A stretch of DNA of 64,000 bases, taken from Flavobacteriales bacterium UBA7878. Lineage in GTDB: Bacteria > Bacteroidota > Bacteroidia > Flavobacteriales > Schleiferiaceae. Below the pieces are notes generated by a model. It was not told where the DNA came from, did not search any database, and was given only the letters and a program-made list of their open reading frames with translations. The position numbers and the translations under genes were made by a program. Location of the stretch: positions 91,291 through 155,290 of the forward strand of contig DLRW01000043.1 of NCBI GenBank assembly GCA_002501205.1. The letters are read 5' to 3'. This document shows, piece by piece, positions 8,666 through 16,640 of the stretch (position 1 is its first letter; every line of letters begins with the position of its first letter).

Positions 8666-9772
8666 TTATATTCGACTGATTATACCCAGGTTGAAGCCAA
8701 TCCAGGCTTTTTGCTGGGCTTCGGGCCCCACGGAACTATTCAACTCCAATGCGCTGTTCACACGGGCAAAGTGAGCTTCATCAAATTCGTCCGAGCGATA
8801 GTGGTTAAAACTCAAACCGCCGCTTAGGGACCATACCTTAGTTAAGTGGTATTGATAGTTTAAGCGGGCACTGGTCCAAAAGGCATAGTTGTCCAGCCCG
8901 TCATAATCATTCCGCAAATGCTGGAAGCCAAATTCTAATGCGGTTCCGTGTTTTTCATTCCAATTGTACAGGCTTCCTAAACCAATACCCAGGCCCAGAG
9001 TGTTTTCTTCATCAAAACTTCCATAGCCCAGACTCAAGAATGAGTACAGCTTTTCCACTCCCATCTTAAATTGGAGATTGCCGTACAGCATTTCGGTGCT
9101 ACTCAATTCAAAGGCATAATAACCTTTATTCACGATGTTGATTAAGCCTAAAGAATAACCTTCAGAAGCGGAGTCTACAATGTTAACCAAGCCTAATTGA
9201 AAGCCGGTATTTTCTTTGGAACCAAGGCTTCGACTGCGATTGATCATACCAATTTGGAAGCCTTCCATATGCCTAGCCAGGTTTAAGATTCCAGACATTT
9301 GAATGCCTTGGAATTTTTGCAAGTTTAGATTACTTAAACCGGCAATGGCTATTCCCCGGCTTTCGCTGGCCATATTAAAGAGGCCAGCCACATTGATGCC
9401 GTCCACTTTACCTAAGTTTAGGTTTCCTAAGCCGGCAATAACGGCGCCGTTAGAGCCCAAATTTAAATTGAAGAGACCTGCACTCTGAAAGCCATTCAAA
9501 TTGCCCATATTGATATTGCTGAGGCCTGCCACCTGGAAACCTTGCACATCGGCATTGTTGTAATTGAGCAAAGAGCCCAGCTCAAAACCATTGAGGCCAC
9601 CATTTAATCCTACCAGTATATTAAAGGAGAAATTGTGCACTTCAGAAAGGGAATGAATGCCGCTGCTACCTAAGGGATACACAAAGCTTACTTGGGCCTT
9701 GGCATCGCTTTGGGTTTGAGCCATTCCAGAGAAGGAAAGGCCCAGAATAAGAGCTAAAAACTGTTTTTTCAT
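8666..9772 (-). CDS. Secreted repeat protein of the LA_2272-like surface type
   Basis: A 368-residue protein with a signal peptide (MKKQFLALILGLSFSGMAQ). Residues about 55-215 form at least seven imperfect repeats of roughly 20-22 residues with the pattern Gly-Phe/Ile-x-x-Ala/Ser-Gly-Leu/Ile-x-Asn-hydrophobic-Asn, for example GFQSAGLFNLNLG and GINVAGLFNMASE. They suggest a flat beta-solenoid. The C-terminal third has alternating Tyr/Leu-rich strands (LRNDYDGLDNYAFWTSARLN) that look like an outer-membrane beta-barrel or amyloid-like sheet. The repeats resemble LA_2272-family surface proteins as I remember them. Function is unknown. It is the last gene of a minus-strand run beginning at 14756. 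Confidence 0.75.
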   Translation of the reverse strand: MKKQFLALILGLSFSGMAQTQSDAKAQVSFVYPLGSSGIHSLSEVHNFSFNILVGLNGGLNGFELGSLLNYNNADVQGFQVAGLSNINMGNLNGFQSAGLFNLNLGSNGAVIAGLGNLNLGKVDGINVAGLFNMASESRGIAIAGLSNLNLQKFQGIQMSGILNLARHMEGFQIGMINRSRSLGSKENTGFQLGLVNIVDSASEGYSLGLINIVNKGYYAFELSSTEMLYGNLQFKMGVEKLYSFLSLGYGSFDEENTLGLGIGLGSLYNWNEKHGTALEFGFQHLRNDYDGLDNYAFWTSARLNYQYHLTKVWSLSGGLSFNHYRSDEFDEAHFARVNSALELNSSVGPEAQQKAWIGFNLGIISRI

Positions 9773-9799
9773 AAAAAGGGATTTTGGGTTATGGGAGTT

Positions 9800-10471
9800 T
9801 TAGTTTGTCTGTTGTTTTCTTGAGTTTTCTATAATTTCCAAAGCGGTCTTCGCGGCATGTTGGTTAGCCGGATGTTCATTATTGAGCAAGCGTTTAAGCA
9901 GGGGCTCAAAATCCTCAAGGAGGAGATAGCCAGCGCTAAATGCTGCTGTGCTTAAAACGCTGGAGGAGTAGAGGTCGGGTCGGTTTAAGGCCTGGAAAAT
10001 GGGCCAGGCCAAAGCTTGAAGATTAAAGTCGTCGGGCCCCGGAGGCAGAATTACAATCTTTTGGCCAATCTCCGGGTCGCGCCTTTTTAAGGCATGATAG
10101 GTGATTAGCTCTTCCATAGCAGCATAGGCCGCCCTTTGCAAATCATCATCCTCCGAATGTAAAAAGGAAACCAGCCAAGGCATGATTTCGGGTTCATGAC
10201 TGTCGGCTAAAAGCTTCATTCCTGCAAGCTGCTTTTCTTTATCCGAGGACAATAGTTTTCGAACTGCTCCGGGATAATCAGCCATTATTTTAAAGGCCTT
10301 CAAAGAATCGATAAAGCGCTCGTAATCCGCTTCCATTTTTACGGGATCATATTTGGGTGCCAGCTCCGGAGGTAAATAGCAGTCCACCACTTTTTGAGCC
10401 CGAAGACCATGCGCTAAGCTGAGACTAAGCACTACTAAAAGGCGACTGAAGAAGATTTCTGCTTTGCTCAT
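9800..10471 (-). CDS. Exported HEAT-repeat-like protein, unknown function
   Basis: A 223-residue protein with an N-terminal hydrophobic signal ending HGLRAQ, followed by alpha-helical repeats resembling HEAT/armadillo units (about residues 66-125 and 165-215, for example LAGMKLLADSHEPEIMPWLV). The start ATG overlaps the stop of the PD40 gene by 4 bases, indicating translational coupling. HEAT-type solenoids usually bind other proteins; no partner can be identified. Confidence 0.7.
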   Translation of the reverse strand: MSKAEIFFSRLLVVLSLSLAHGLRAQKVVDCYLPPELAPKYDPVKMEADYERFIDSLKAFKIMADYPGAVRKLLSSDKEKQLAGMKLLADSHEPEIMPWLVSFLHSEDDDLQRAAYAAMEELITYHALKRRDPEIGQKIVILPPGPDDFNLQALAWPIFQALNRPDLYSSSVLSTAAFSAGYLLLEDFEPLLKRLLNNEHPANQHAAKTALEIIENSRKQQTN

Positions 10472-11499
10472 TTTTGGGCCTTTTTACGATAGTATTCGAG
10501 GTCAATTTTACAAGCATAAAAATTGAGGGAGCCATTCCGACTGGATTCATTGATCCCCTTGAATGCTTCGTAGTCGGTAATGGCTTCCTGCTTAATTTGG
10601 GCTTCTTTCCGGCCGGTGGTAAAGACCAGGTATTGACCGTCCGGACTCAGCCAGGGGCTACCGTCAATTTGATCGCTGTTGATCGTAGGACCTAAATTTT
10701 GAGGATCGGTCCAGCTGGTGTCGGATCGGCGAAAGCTGATATAGAGATCGCTATTGCCAAAGCCATCTTCCGCATCTACTCGTACAAATATGATATACGA
10801 TTCATCGGCCGCCACAAAGGCATCTGCCTCGCGCGCTTCGGTATTGATATTCGCGGGAAGGGCAATCGCTTTTCCATGCACACCATCCTTGAAGTCGGCG
10901 TAATAGAGGTCGGAACTGTTTTCGAAATCCGAATTGAAATAGAGTCGACCACTATTTGTAAGCACCGGGTAAAATTCATTGCCAGCGCTAGCCAATTCGC
11001 CTTTAAGGGGCTGAGGTTCTTGCCAGGCATTATTCTTCCATCGCACCTGCCAGAGGTCGAAATGAAAACCCGCTGCCTTTCCGGGATAATCTTTAAAGGT
11101 GCTGTAAAATAATTGCTTGCCATCAGAACTCATTTGTACATCGGCCATGGGTATTTCCGCTTCGGCAAAGGGCAGCCATTGTGGTGGGTCAAAGGCGGTT
11201 CCATTCCAAACCTGATAAGCGGGAGCGGTAAAACCCAGCTTTTGATTGGTGGCACAATAGAAAACGGTATCTCCGCCAGGGCTTAGCGTGAAATTGAATT
11301 TGTCGATGGCGGTGGAGAGTTCTCCGGGCCGCAGGATTTGAGGGACCGGACCCAAGTCATCCGGTAGCCATGGATAACCATTAGCCGGTGCTTGCGAACC
11401 AGTTTCTTGGGGGGCTTCCGGATGACAGGCCCAGACTGCGGCAGTCAAGCTTATCAATAGGATGGGATAACGGAAAGAAGACCAGGGGATGCTATTCAT
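10468..11499 (-). CDS. PD40 beta-propeller lipoprotein (TolB-like WD40 repeats)
   Basis: A 343-residue lipoprotein (lipobox AVWAC at about residue 25) containing several PD40-type blades. The recurring pattern is Phe/Leu-ser-Pro-Asp/Gly-Gly-x-x-hydrophobic-Phe/Tyr, for example KFNFTLSPGGDTVFYCA, MSSDGKQLFYSTFKD, LTNSGRLYFNSDF and LSPDGQYLVFTTGR. Such propellers generally mediate protein contacts or sit beside peptidase domains; no peptidase domain is present here. It lies 6 bases after the upstream T9SS gene and overlaps the next gene by 4 bases. Confidence 0.85.
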   Translation of the reverse strand: MNSIPWSSFRYPILLISLTAAVWACHPEAPQETGSQAPANGYPWLPDDLGPVPQILRPGELSTAIDKFNFTLSPGGDTVFYCATNQKLGFTAPAYQVWNGTAFDPPQWLPFAEAEIPMADVQMSSDGKQLFYSTFKDYPGKAAGFHFDLWQVRWKNNAWQEPQPLKGELASAGNEFYPVLTNSGRLYFNSDFENSSDLYYADFKDGVHGKAIALPANINTEAREADAFVAADESYIIFVRVDAEDGFGNSDLYISFRRSDTSWTDPQNLGPTINSDQIDGSPWLSPDGQYLVFTTGRKEAQIKQEAITDYEAFKGINESSRNGSLNFYACKIDLEYYRKKAQK

Positions 11500-11505
11500 T
11501 TCCGC

Positions 11506-13134
11506 TTATTGAATGAGAATTTTTTTAGTCTGAGGCTCTCCTTCTTTAGATTCCATGCGCAGGATATAAATGCCCGAAGCCAGGCCAGCGCAATGGACTT
11601 GGATCTTCTTTTGGTTTCCTACTAAACTCAGGCACTTTTGCCCATCCAAACGGTACAGCTCCACCCTTTGCAGGGGATAGGGTGCTTCAATTTGCAGATA
11701 TCCCTGAGCAGGTTGTGGATAAACTTGGATTTGAGGCAAAGTGGCTTTTTCATCTAAGCCAATCTTATAGGTTTGGCAGTCATAGTTTTGTGCCTGATAA
11801 AAGGCTCTTAAGGCATCAGATTTGGACTTCAATTTTACCACCGAAGCAAAGGGGTTGAGGTCCGCTGAATCATTAGCATAGCTAATAGCCAAGTTCCAAC
11901 AAATGGTATCTCCAGGCGGGAAAGAGGGCTTGGTATAGCGCAAAAGACAATCTGTTATTTCCGATTTATTAGGTGAGTTGTACCAGTTGTTTTGGTCATT
12001 ATAAACCCAATTGGTTTGTGGACTAAAAGGAGGCGAACTTTGGTAACCTTCTCCGTTTAGGGTATCATAAAGTCCGCTTGGATTATCTAATCGCAAGACT
12101 TCACCATTTCGCCAACGGCCCTGAATTAGGTTGAAATAATGGTTCTTATTTCTGGGGTAATAGGTGTTAGTGTCTACTGTAGGAATGTAGTTATTGTAAT
12201 AAAGGGAGCCATTGGCTTTATAGTCTAGATCGTAAACCGCAACGGCACCGGGATAGTTTCCAAAACCTTTGTAACCAAAATCAGTGGAATCGCGATTATA
12301 AGCGTAGATCATGGCTCTACTGGAGTCACTTCCGATCAGGTCATTCCAACCAACTCCAACGCTCAACCATTCGTAGAAATTCGTGCTGAATTGCTCATAG
12401 CTTCGGTTACTACGATTGATGATCCGATAATTAAGGAAGAGGGAATTATTGAGATGGTAAACCTGGGCTTGGTCAAAGGCATAGACCATTAAATGGATTT
12501 CTAAGCCCATGCTATTGGTGTCAGAAAAGGCTATATCCCGGTTTAAATCATGGAAGATCATATACACGGCCTCATCACCTCGAATCATAGGATAATCACC
12601 TAGAGAAGGTTCATAGATACCATTGCTGTCAAGATCATGGAAAGGAGCTAAATAAAAGGCCTCTCCGCGGTTGGTGTCTCCATGGGCAGGCCAATCGCGA
12701 ATGGTGCTATGCATCAAGTAATTGGCTTCCTTAAAATGCGCATTGTGATAATCAATGTCTATGCGACTGATTTGCCAAAGCTTTACAAACTGATTGATAT
12801 AGTTAGGATCATTAAAATCATTACTAATTGGTCCGGTGTGAAAGTCAGTTTTACTGCCTAGTGGATCGAAGTCGGGGTTGTAGCCTTTTTGCATTGCGAT
12901 GTATTGCGCATTGTTATAATAGGCACCAATCCAAAGCAGGCCGTTAGTCATAATTCTTTGACCACCAGGGCTTTTAATAGTTAACTTGCCTACTCCCTGA
13001 TAGTCCTGAAATAGCCCGCCATTATCACAAAGGACGGCCTCAAAATTATTGGTTCGAAGGGTAGTTGTTCGTTGAGCCATGAGGGTCAAGCTGCATATTA
13101 GGGTCAAGCTGAAACTGAGAATCTTTGTTTTCAT
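11506..13134 (-). CDS. Large secreted T9SS-sorted protein, unknown function
   Basis: A 542-residue protein with a signal peptide (cleavage after SLTLMAQ) and a C-terminal T9SS type A sorting domain in the last 75 residues (QVYPQPAQGYLQIEAP, ending LASGIYILRMESKEG, KKILIQ). The central part is rich in Tyr, Asn and Asp, with the motif DLDSNGIYEPSLGDYP, which looks like a Ca-binding or dockerin-like loop common in Bacteroidota extracellular proteins. It is exported through the outer membrane and probably anchored at the surface. No catalytic domain is recognised. Confidence 0.82.
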   Translation of the reverse strand: MKTKILSFSLTLICSLTLMAQRTTTLRTNNFEAVLCDNGGLFQDYQGVGKLTIKSPGGQRIMTNGLLWIGAYYNNAQYIAMQKGYNPDFDPLGSKTDFHTGPISNDFNDPNYINQFVKLWQISRIDIDYHNAHFKEANYLMHSTIRDWPAHGDTNRGEAFYLAPFHDLDSNGIYEPSLGDYPMIRGDEAVYMIFHDLNRDIAFSDTNSMGLEIHLMVYAFDQAQVYHLNNSLFLNYRIINRSNRSYEQFSTNFYEWLSVGVGWNDLIGSDSSRAMIYAYNRDSTDFGYKGFGNYPGAVAVYDLDYKANGSLYYNNYIPTVDTNTYYPRNKNHYFNLIQGRWRNGEVLRLDNPSGLYDTLNGEGYQSSPPFSPQTNWVYNDQNNWYNSPNKSEITDCLLRYTKPSFPPGDTICWNLAISYANDSADLNPFASVVKLKSKSDALRAFYQAQNYDCQTYKIGLDEKATLPQIQVYPQPAQGYLQIEAPYPLQRVELYRLDGQKCLSLVGNQKKIQVHCAGLASGIYILRMESKEGEPQTKKILIQ

Positions 13135-13143
13135 AAGAAAGAA

Positions 13144-14196
13144 TTAAGAGTGCAGAATGAAGTTTTTAATAAGGGCTTGCAGCGCACTGTTTTGGCTAAA
13201 CATCGGTTCATGACTCGCATCAGGGAGGCTGATGAATTCTTTTTGATGGTCTACCGTGCCTAAGCTGTCGAACATAGCTTTGCCTTCTTGGGGTGGAATG
13301 AGATCATCGTATTGACCCCATAGGAAGAGGGCCGGAAGCTTAATTTGCTTTAAGTCACTTTGTAAATTTTGACCTTCCAATTCTGCATTCAGAAGATCAT
13401 TTATCTTCTCCAAATTGGAGGATAAAAACGCGGGGAATGGATTATAAGAGGAGGCGAAGCCTAGTTTCAGATAGTCCCATAGGGAAAGCGCTAAATATTC
13501 ATCGGGGATAAGGTATTCACCGGGTTGACCTACATATTGATTCCAGATTTTCTTTTGGGCATTGTCGCTGAGATTTGGCTCAGTATGTAGCCAATCTAGT
13601 GCCGCTTGCCAATGGGCTGTATTCTCCCCCAAATTGATTTGAGCTTCAGCCATTTCCTGGAGGAAAATGCGGCGATATTCCCAGGTGAGATCGAAGTCAT
13701 AATTCAAGGCAGCATCTATTAGAATGAGCTTGTCGGCCAGGGCCTGATCCCCATATTCCAGCAGGTAGGAGCTGGCTAAGAAGCCGCCGAAGCTATGCCC
13801 ACAGAGACTAAGCTCCGCATCGGGATACTGGGCTTTTAAAACGCCTAAAACGTTATGAAGATCCTTGCGATACTGCTGGAGATTAATACTGGATTCTTCA
13901 AAATCACCCTGGGCATTTCCGCAGCCTCTTTGGTCGTAATAAGCAATTGCAACCGATTTTTCGAGATTCGATTTCCATTCAAAAAGATCGGCCTCAGCCA
14001 GATCTAAGCTAGTGAGCCCTGGCCCCCCGTTTACAAAGAGCATAATTTTATTCGAGGCGGTATTACCGCGAAGCAAAACCGGAATACTAGCCTTATCCAC
14101 CGTAAGGTGAAAATAGGTTTCGGCGCTGGTACTGCTTTCAAATTTTTGGCAAGCAAAAAGGCTTCCAATCAAGATTAGTGTGATTAGCTTTTTCAT
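13144..14196 (-). CDS. Alpha/beta hydrolase lipoprotein, proline-iminopeptidase-like
   Basis: A 350-residue lipoprotein (lipobox LFAC, residues 13-16) with an alpha/beta-hydrolase fold. It has the oxyanion-hole motif NGGPG, the nucleophile elbow CGHSFGGF, an acid Asp in LWGQYDDLIPP and the catalytic His in DASHEPMF. The NGGPG plus AYYDQRGCGNA motifs are typical of peptidase family S33 (prolyl iminopeptidase and relatives). It probably cleaves small peptides or esters in the periplasm or at the outer membrane. Its start overlaps the upstream gene by 4 bases. Confidence 0.87.
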   Translation of the reverse strand: MKKLITLILIGSLFACQKFESSTSAETYFHLTVDKASIPVLLRGNTASNKIMLFVNGGPGLTSLDLAEADLFEWKSNLEKSVAIAYYDQRGCGNAQGDFEESSINLQQYRKDLHNVLGVLKAQYPDAELSLCGHSFGGFLASSYLLEYGDQALADKLILIDAALNYDFDLTWEYRRIFLQEMAEAQINLGENTAHWQAALDWLHTEPNLSDNAQKKIWNQYVGQPGEYLIPDEYLALSLWDYLKLGFASSYNPFPAFLSSNLEKINDLLNAELEGQNLQSDLKQIKLPALFLWGQYDDLIPPQEGKAMFDSLGTVDHQKEFISLPDASHEPMFSQNSALQALIKNFILHS

Positions 14197-14756
14197 GCTT
14201 TGTGCTTCAGATTAAGACCGATTTCCAGGAAAAAATAGCCGGTGTTGGAGGGATAGCCAGTCCAGGCGGCCAGCGTGCTGGGTTTGATATACAGGTTTAC
14301 TTGATGCTCTTCGTTTTGATAGATTCGTCTTTGGTATTTCACAAAGAGGCCACTGCGCAGTGCTCCATACGAAGGGTAATGCTGCTCAACAATGCCATTG
14401 TGCAGAATGCGCCAAGAGTTTGGGATGAAAGACCGTTGGTAGCCTCCGATCAAGCCCCATTCCCAGGCATGTCTTTTCTTACTGCGCTGATAAGCCAATT
14501 CTGCATCCACAAAAAAGCTGCTTTGATAATTAGCATGGTAGAAAAAACCGAGGCTTGGACTTAAGCTAATATTTCGCTGGCGCTGCGAATCTTTGCTCGA
14601 ATTCCATTCTTTAAGCGAATAATGCAAGCTTCCTTTAAGCCCGGGATGACTTACAAATTCGCCATAGTAGGCCAGGGAATAGCCATCGGCATTGAGCCAT
14701 TGCGACTTAGCACCTAGTGCCAATAGCAATAGAAACAGAGTGGTAGGGATCTTCAT
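14193..14756 (-). CDS. Exported beta-strand-rich protein, probable small outer-membrane barrel
   Basis: A 187-residue protein with a signal peptide (MKIPTTLFLLLLALGAKSQ). The mature part alternates polar and aromatic residues in many short strands (SLAYYGEFVSHPGLKGSLHY, FFVDAELAYQRS) and ends near a strand FFLEIGLNLKHKA, suggesting an outer-membrane beta-barrel. I do not recognise a family. It is the first gene of the six-gene minus-strand run down to 8666, coupled to the next gene by a 4-base overlap. Confidence 0.65.
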   Translation of the reverse strand: MKIPTTLFLLLLALGAKSQWLNADGYSLAYYGEFVSHPGLKGSLHYSLKEWNSSKDSQRQRNISLSPSLGFFYHANYQSSFFVDAELAYQRSKKRHAWEWGLIGGYQRSFIPNSWRILHNGIVEQHYPSYGALRSGLFVKYQRRIYQNEEHQVNLYIKPSTLAAWTGYPSNTGYFFLEIGLNLKHKA

Positions 14757-14823
14757 TTAGAAACAAAAGAAGTCGGATGGACGAAGGGAAAATTGTAAAA
14801 AATCGACAGTTTAGCTTTTGGGC

Positions 14824-15615
14824 CTACACGAATAATTGGGCTTGCAAATCGCTAAGTTCACTGCGGAAGCGCATCGGGTTTAAACCCGTAAAACTTTGCA
14901 CCTCGTGAATAAAATGGGCTTGATCGAAATAGCCAAAATCATAAGCAATGGTGGTGAGGGAGCTTTGATGATCGGCCTTGGTGCGAGCCAGAGCCATAAG
15001 CACTCGTTGCAACCTGAGGTATTGCTTGGGACTTAAGCCGAAATGCTTTTTAAAATGACGTTCTAAGCTTTTGAGGGAAAGCCCGGACCAATACATTAAA
15101 CCTTGCACCGTTGCCTGGCCTTGCTGTGCAGAAATATAAGCTGCTATTGGCGATCCAAAAGGTTTTTCGGATGTCTGTTTCTTCAACTTAAAGAGGAAGT
15201 ATTGGCTTAAGATTTGAACCCGACTCTCGAAATCAACAGCTTCAAACAATTGCTCTTCAATTTCACGAATCTCTGGGCCAAAAACCTCTTCGGGTGCGAA
15301 GCTGCCATTTAGAAGTTCCTGACTTGCGCAATTAATGAAGGGCTTTAAGCCATAGGGTTTAAAACGCACCGCTACTAAGGGACTGCGTTCTACCGCTACC
15401 ATCTGACTTTGGGTTTTTAAGCCACTTAAATGACTGAGATAGCGCTGCCCATTGCGAATAAATGGATTTTCCGAAAAAATGAGCTCTACAGTATTATCCG
15501 GGAAAATCATTAATTGTTTGCTCTCACACCGGTCCATATAATTTTCGGACCAGAAACAATCAATGTATTCTGCCAGTAAGCCTTCTGCTTTATATTCCCG
15601 GAAATGCCACGTCAT
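14824..15615 (-). CDS. AraC-family transcriptional regulator with DUF6597-like N-terminus
   Basis: A 263-residue regulator. The N-terminal half (EYIDCFWSENY, IFPDNTVELIFSEN, VAVRFKPYGLKPFI) matches the DUF6597 sensor domain often fused to AraC HTHs. The C-terminal 100 residues hold two helix-turn-helix units, including GLSLKSLERHFKKHFGLSPKQYLR and IAYDFGYFDQAHFIHEVQSFTGLNPMRFR, typical of AraC/XylS. The ligand is unknown. Its leader is the structured intergenic region 15616-15794. Targets could be the adjacent minus-strand genes ending at 8666, but nothing in the sequence proves it. Confidence 0.9.
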   Translation of the reverse strand: MTWHFREYKAEGLLAEYIDCFWSENYMDRCESKQLMIFPDNTVELIFSENPFIRNGQRYLSHLSGLKTQSQMVAVERSPLVAVRFKPYGLKPFINCASQELLNGSFAPEEVFGPEIREIEEQLFEAVDFESRVQILSQYFLFKLKKQTSEKPFGSPIAAYISAQQGQATVQGLMYWSGLSLKSLERHFKKHFGLSPKQYLRLQRVLMALARTKADHQSSLTTIAYDFGYFDQAHFIHEVQSFTGLNPMRFRSELSDLQAQLFV

Positions 15616-15634
15616 ACAATAGGGGCTGTGGTAA

Positions 15635-15758
15635 AGGGAAAATCGGTTATCCTCGAATGAGGGTCTTCAAAAGTACGATTTTCCTTGAGCTTAAACATTC
15701 ATTTTAAAATCGGGAGAGCCGAACCTCTCTTCGTGTGCATCCGAGGATTAAGAGAGGT
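15635..15758 (-). other. Structured intergenic region upstream of the AraC gene
   Basis: Two strong inverted repeats lie here. GGAAAATCG (15637-15645) pairs with CGATTTTCC (15676-15684), extendable by a G-T wobble and an A-T pair, and its loop contains a smaller CCTC/GAGG hairpin. ACCTCTCTT (15723-15731) pairs with AAGAGAGGT (15750-15758). A third short pairing, GAGAG (15714-15718) with CTCTC (15725-15729), is mutually exclusive with the second. On the minus strand this is the AraC leader and the trailer of the upstream T9SS operon. It could be a terminator plus an attenuator, an sRNA or a mobile palindromic repeat. Confidence 0.5.
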
Positions 15759-15794
15759 CCGGGTCCCATAGCCAAAGTCATGCTCTGCTGAAAA

Positions 15795-16640
15795 CTAAAG
15801 CTTTACCAAGGCATGTTGTTCTCCATTGATCCACATATAATAGCGACCAATAGCCCATTCCGACGTGTTGATGTCCAAAGTGTTGTCGAGGCTACCTTGA
15901 TAAACTTTGCGACCTTGGCTATCCAATATTTGTACTTCCAACGGCTCAGCGTCTGAAGCCCTTAATTGTAATTTGTCATTTACTGGATTATTAAACTCAA
16001 TTGCTGTTCTGGCTTTTTCTTTTAAACCAATACCGCTGGGTCTATGTACTACTAATTTGGGGTGTAGGGAGCTTTGATTGTGCTCTCGAGAGGCGAAGCT
16101 TACACCGGCAAAGGGGGTTTCTGTGCGTAGCTTTACCATAAAGCCAGTGGCCTGCTGTTGGTTGGCAGATTTCAATAATTGAGTTACATCCAAACGATAG
16201 CTTTGGGTATCGCTTTGGCTGGTGGCTCCTTCTATAAATACTTGATCATCAATGGCCGGCTGATTGGCCCAAGTAACCTGTGTTTCTTGCCAGGCTTCGG
16301 TGATGGGATGAATGCGAAAGGCATTTTGCCCAACCTGCTGCGTGAAATTAGGATTGGCAAAAAACTTCAAATACAGAAAAGCACTATCGATATCCTGGGC
16401 CGGAATGGTGTCGGCCGGAAAGTGAATGAGAAAACGGATGGTATCATTTCGAGTGCCTTGCCATTGCCAACTTTCTGCGCGAAGCACATTGTGTAAGCCG
16501 CTGTTTTGAGCATTAGGCTTTCCAAAATTGATATTTTGAGCTGCGGGTAAGGACCATATCCAAGCATCGCTGTCGGCACTGAAGTTTTGCGCGCAAAGGC
16601 TAAAAGGAATAAGGAGCACGAAGAGGAAAAGTCTTTTCAC
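15795..16640 (-). CDS. DNRLRE-domain secreted protein with T9SS sorting domain
   Basis: A 281-residue exported protein (signal MKRLFLFVLLIPFSLCAQ). Residues about 25-200 match the DNRLRE fold: AWIWSLPAAQNINFGKPNAQ, DTIRFLIHFPAD, SAFLYLKFFA, ITEAWQETQVTWANQP, and FMVKLRTETP with SREHNQSSLHPKLVVH. This is a beta-sandwich found in surface proteins and beside carbohydrate-active domains. The last 75 residues are a T9SS type A sorting domain. It is the third gene of an overlapping trio and starts in a 4-base overlap with the upstream gene. Confidence 0.85.
   Translation of the reverse strand: MKRLFLFVLLIPFSLCAQNFSADSDAWIWSLPAAQNINFGKPNAQNSGLHNVLRAESWQWQGTRNDTIRFLIHFPADTIPAQDIDSAFLYLKFFANPNFTQQVGQNAFRIHPITEAWQETQVTWANQPAIDDQVFIEGATSQSDTQSYRLDVTQLLKSANQQQATGFMVKLRTETPFAGVSFASREHNQSSLHPKLVVHRPSGIGLKEKARTAIEFNNPVNDKLQLRASDAEPLEVQILDSQGRKVYQGSLDNTLDINTSEWAIGRYYMWINGEQHALVKL

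Noticed and set aside
10699..11112. A 137-codon plus-strand open frame opposite the PD40 gene
   Set aside because: It is the antisense shadow of a well-supported gene with signal peptide and blade motifs; its own translation shows no family signature. The same applies to long antisense frames at 42188-42592, 45518-45937 and 62104-62685.
15714..15729. A tRNA T-arm-like motif (minus strand GAGAG, loop with GTTCGG, CTCTC)
   Set aside because: No acceptor stem, D-arm or anticodon arm can be fitted around it; it is part of the competing hairpins in this gap.
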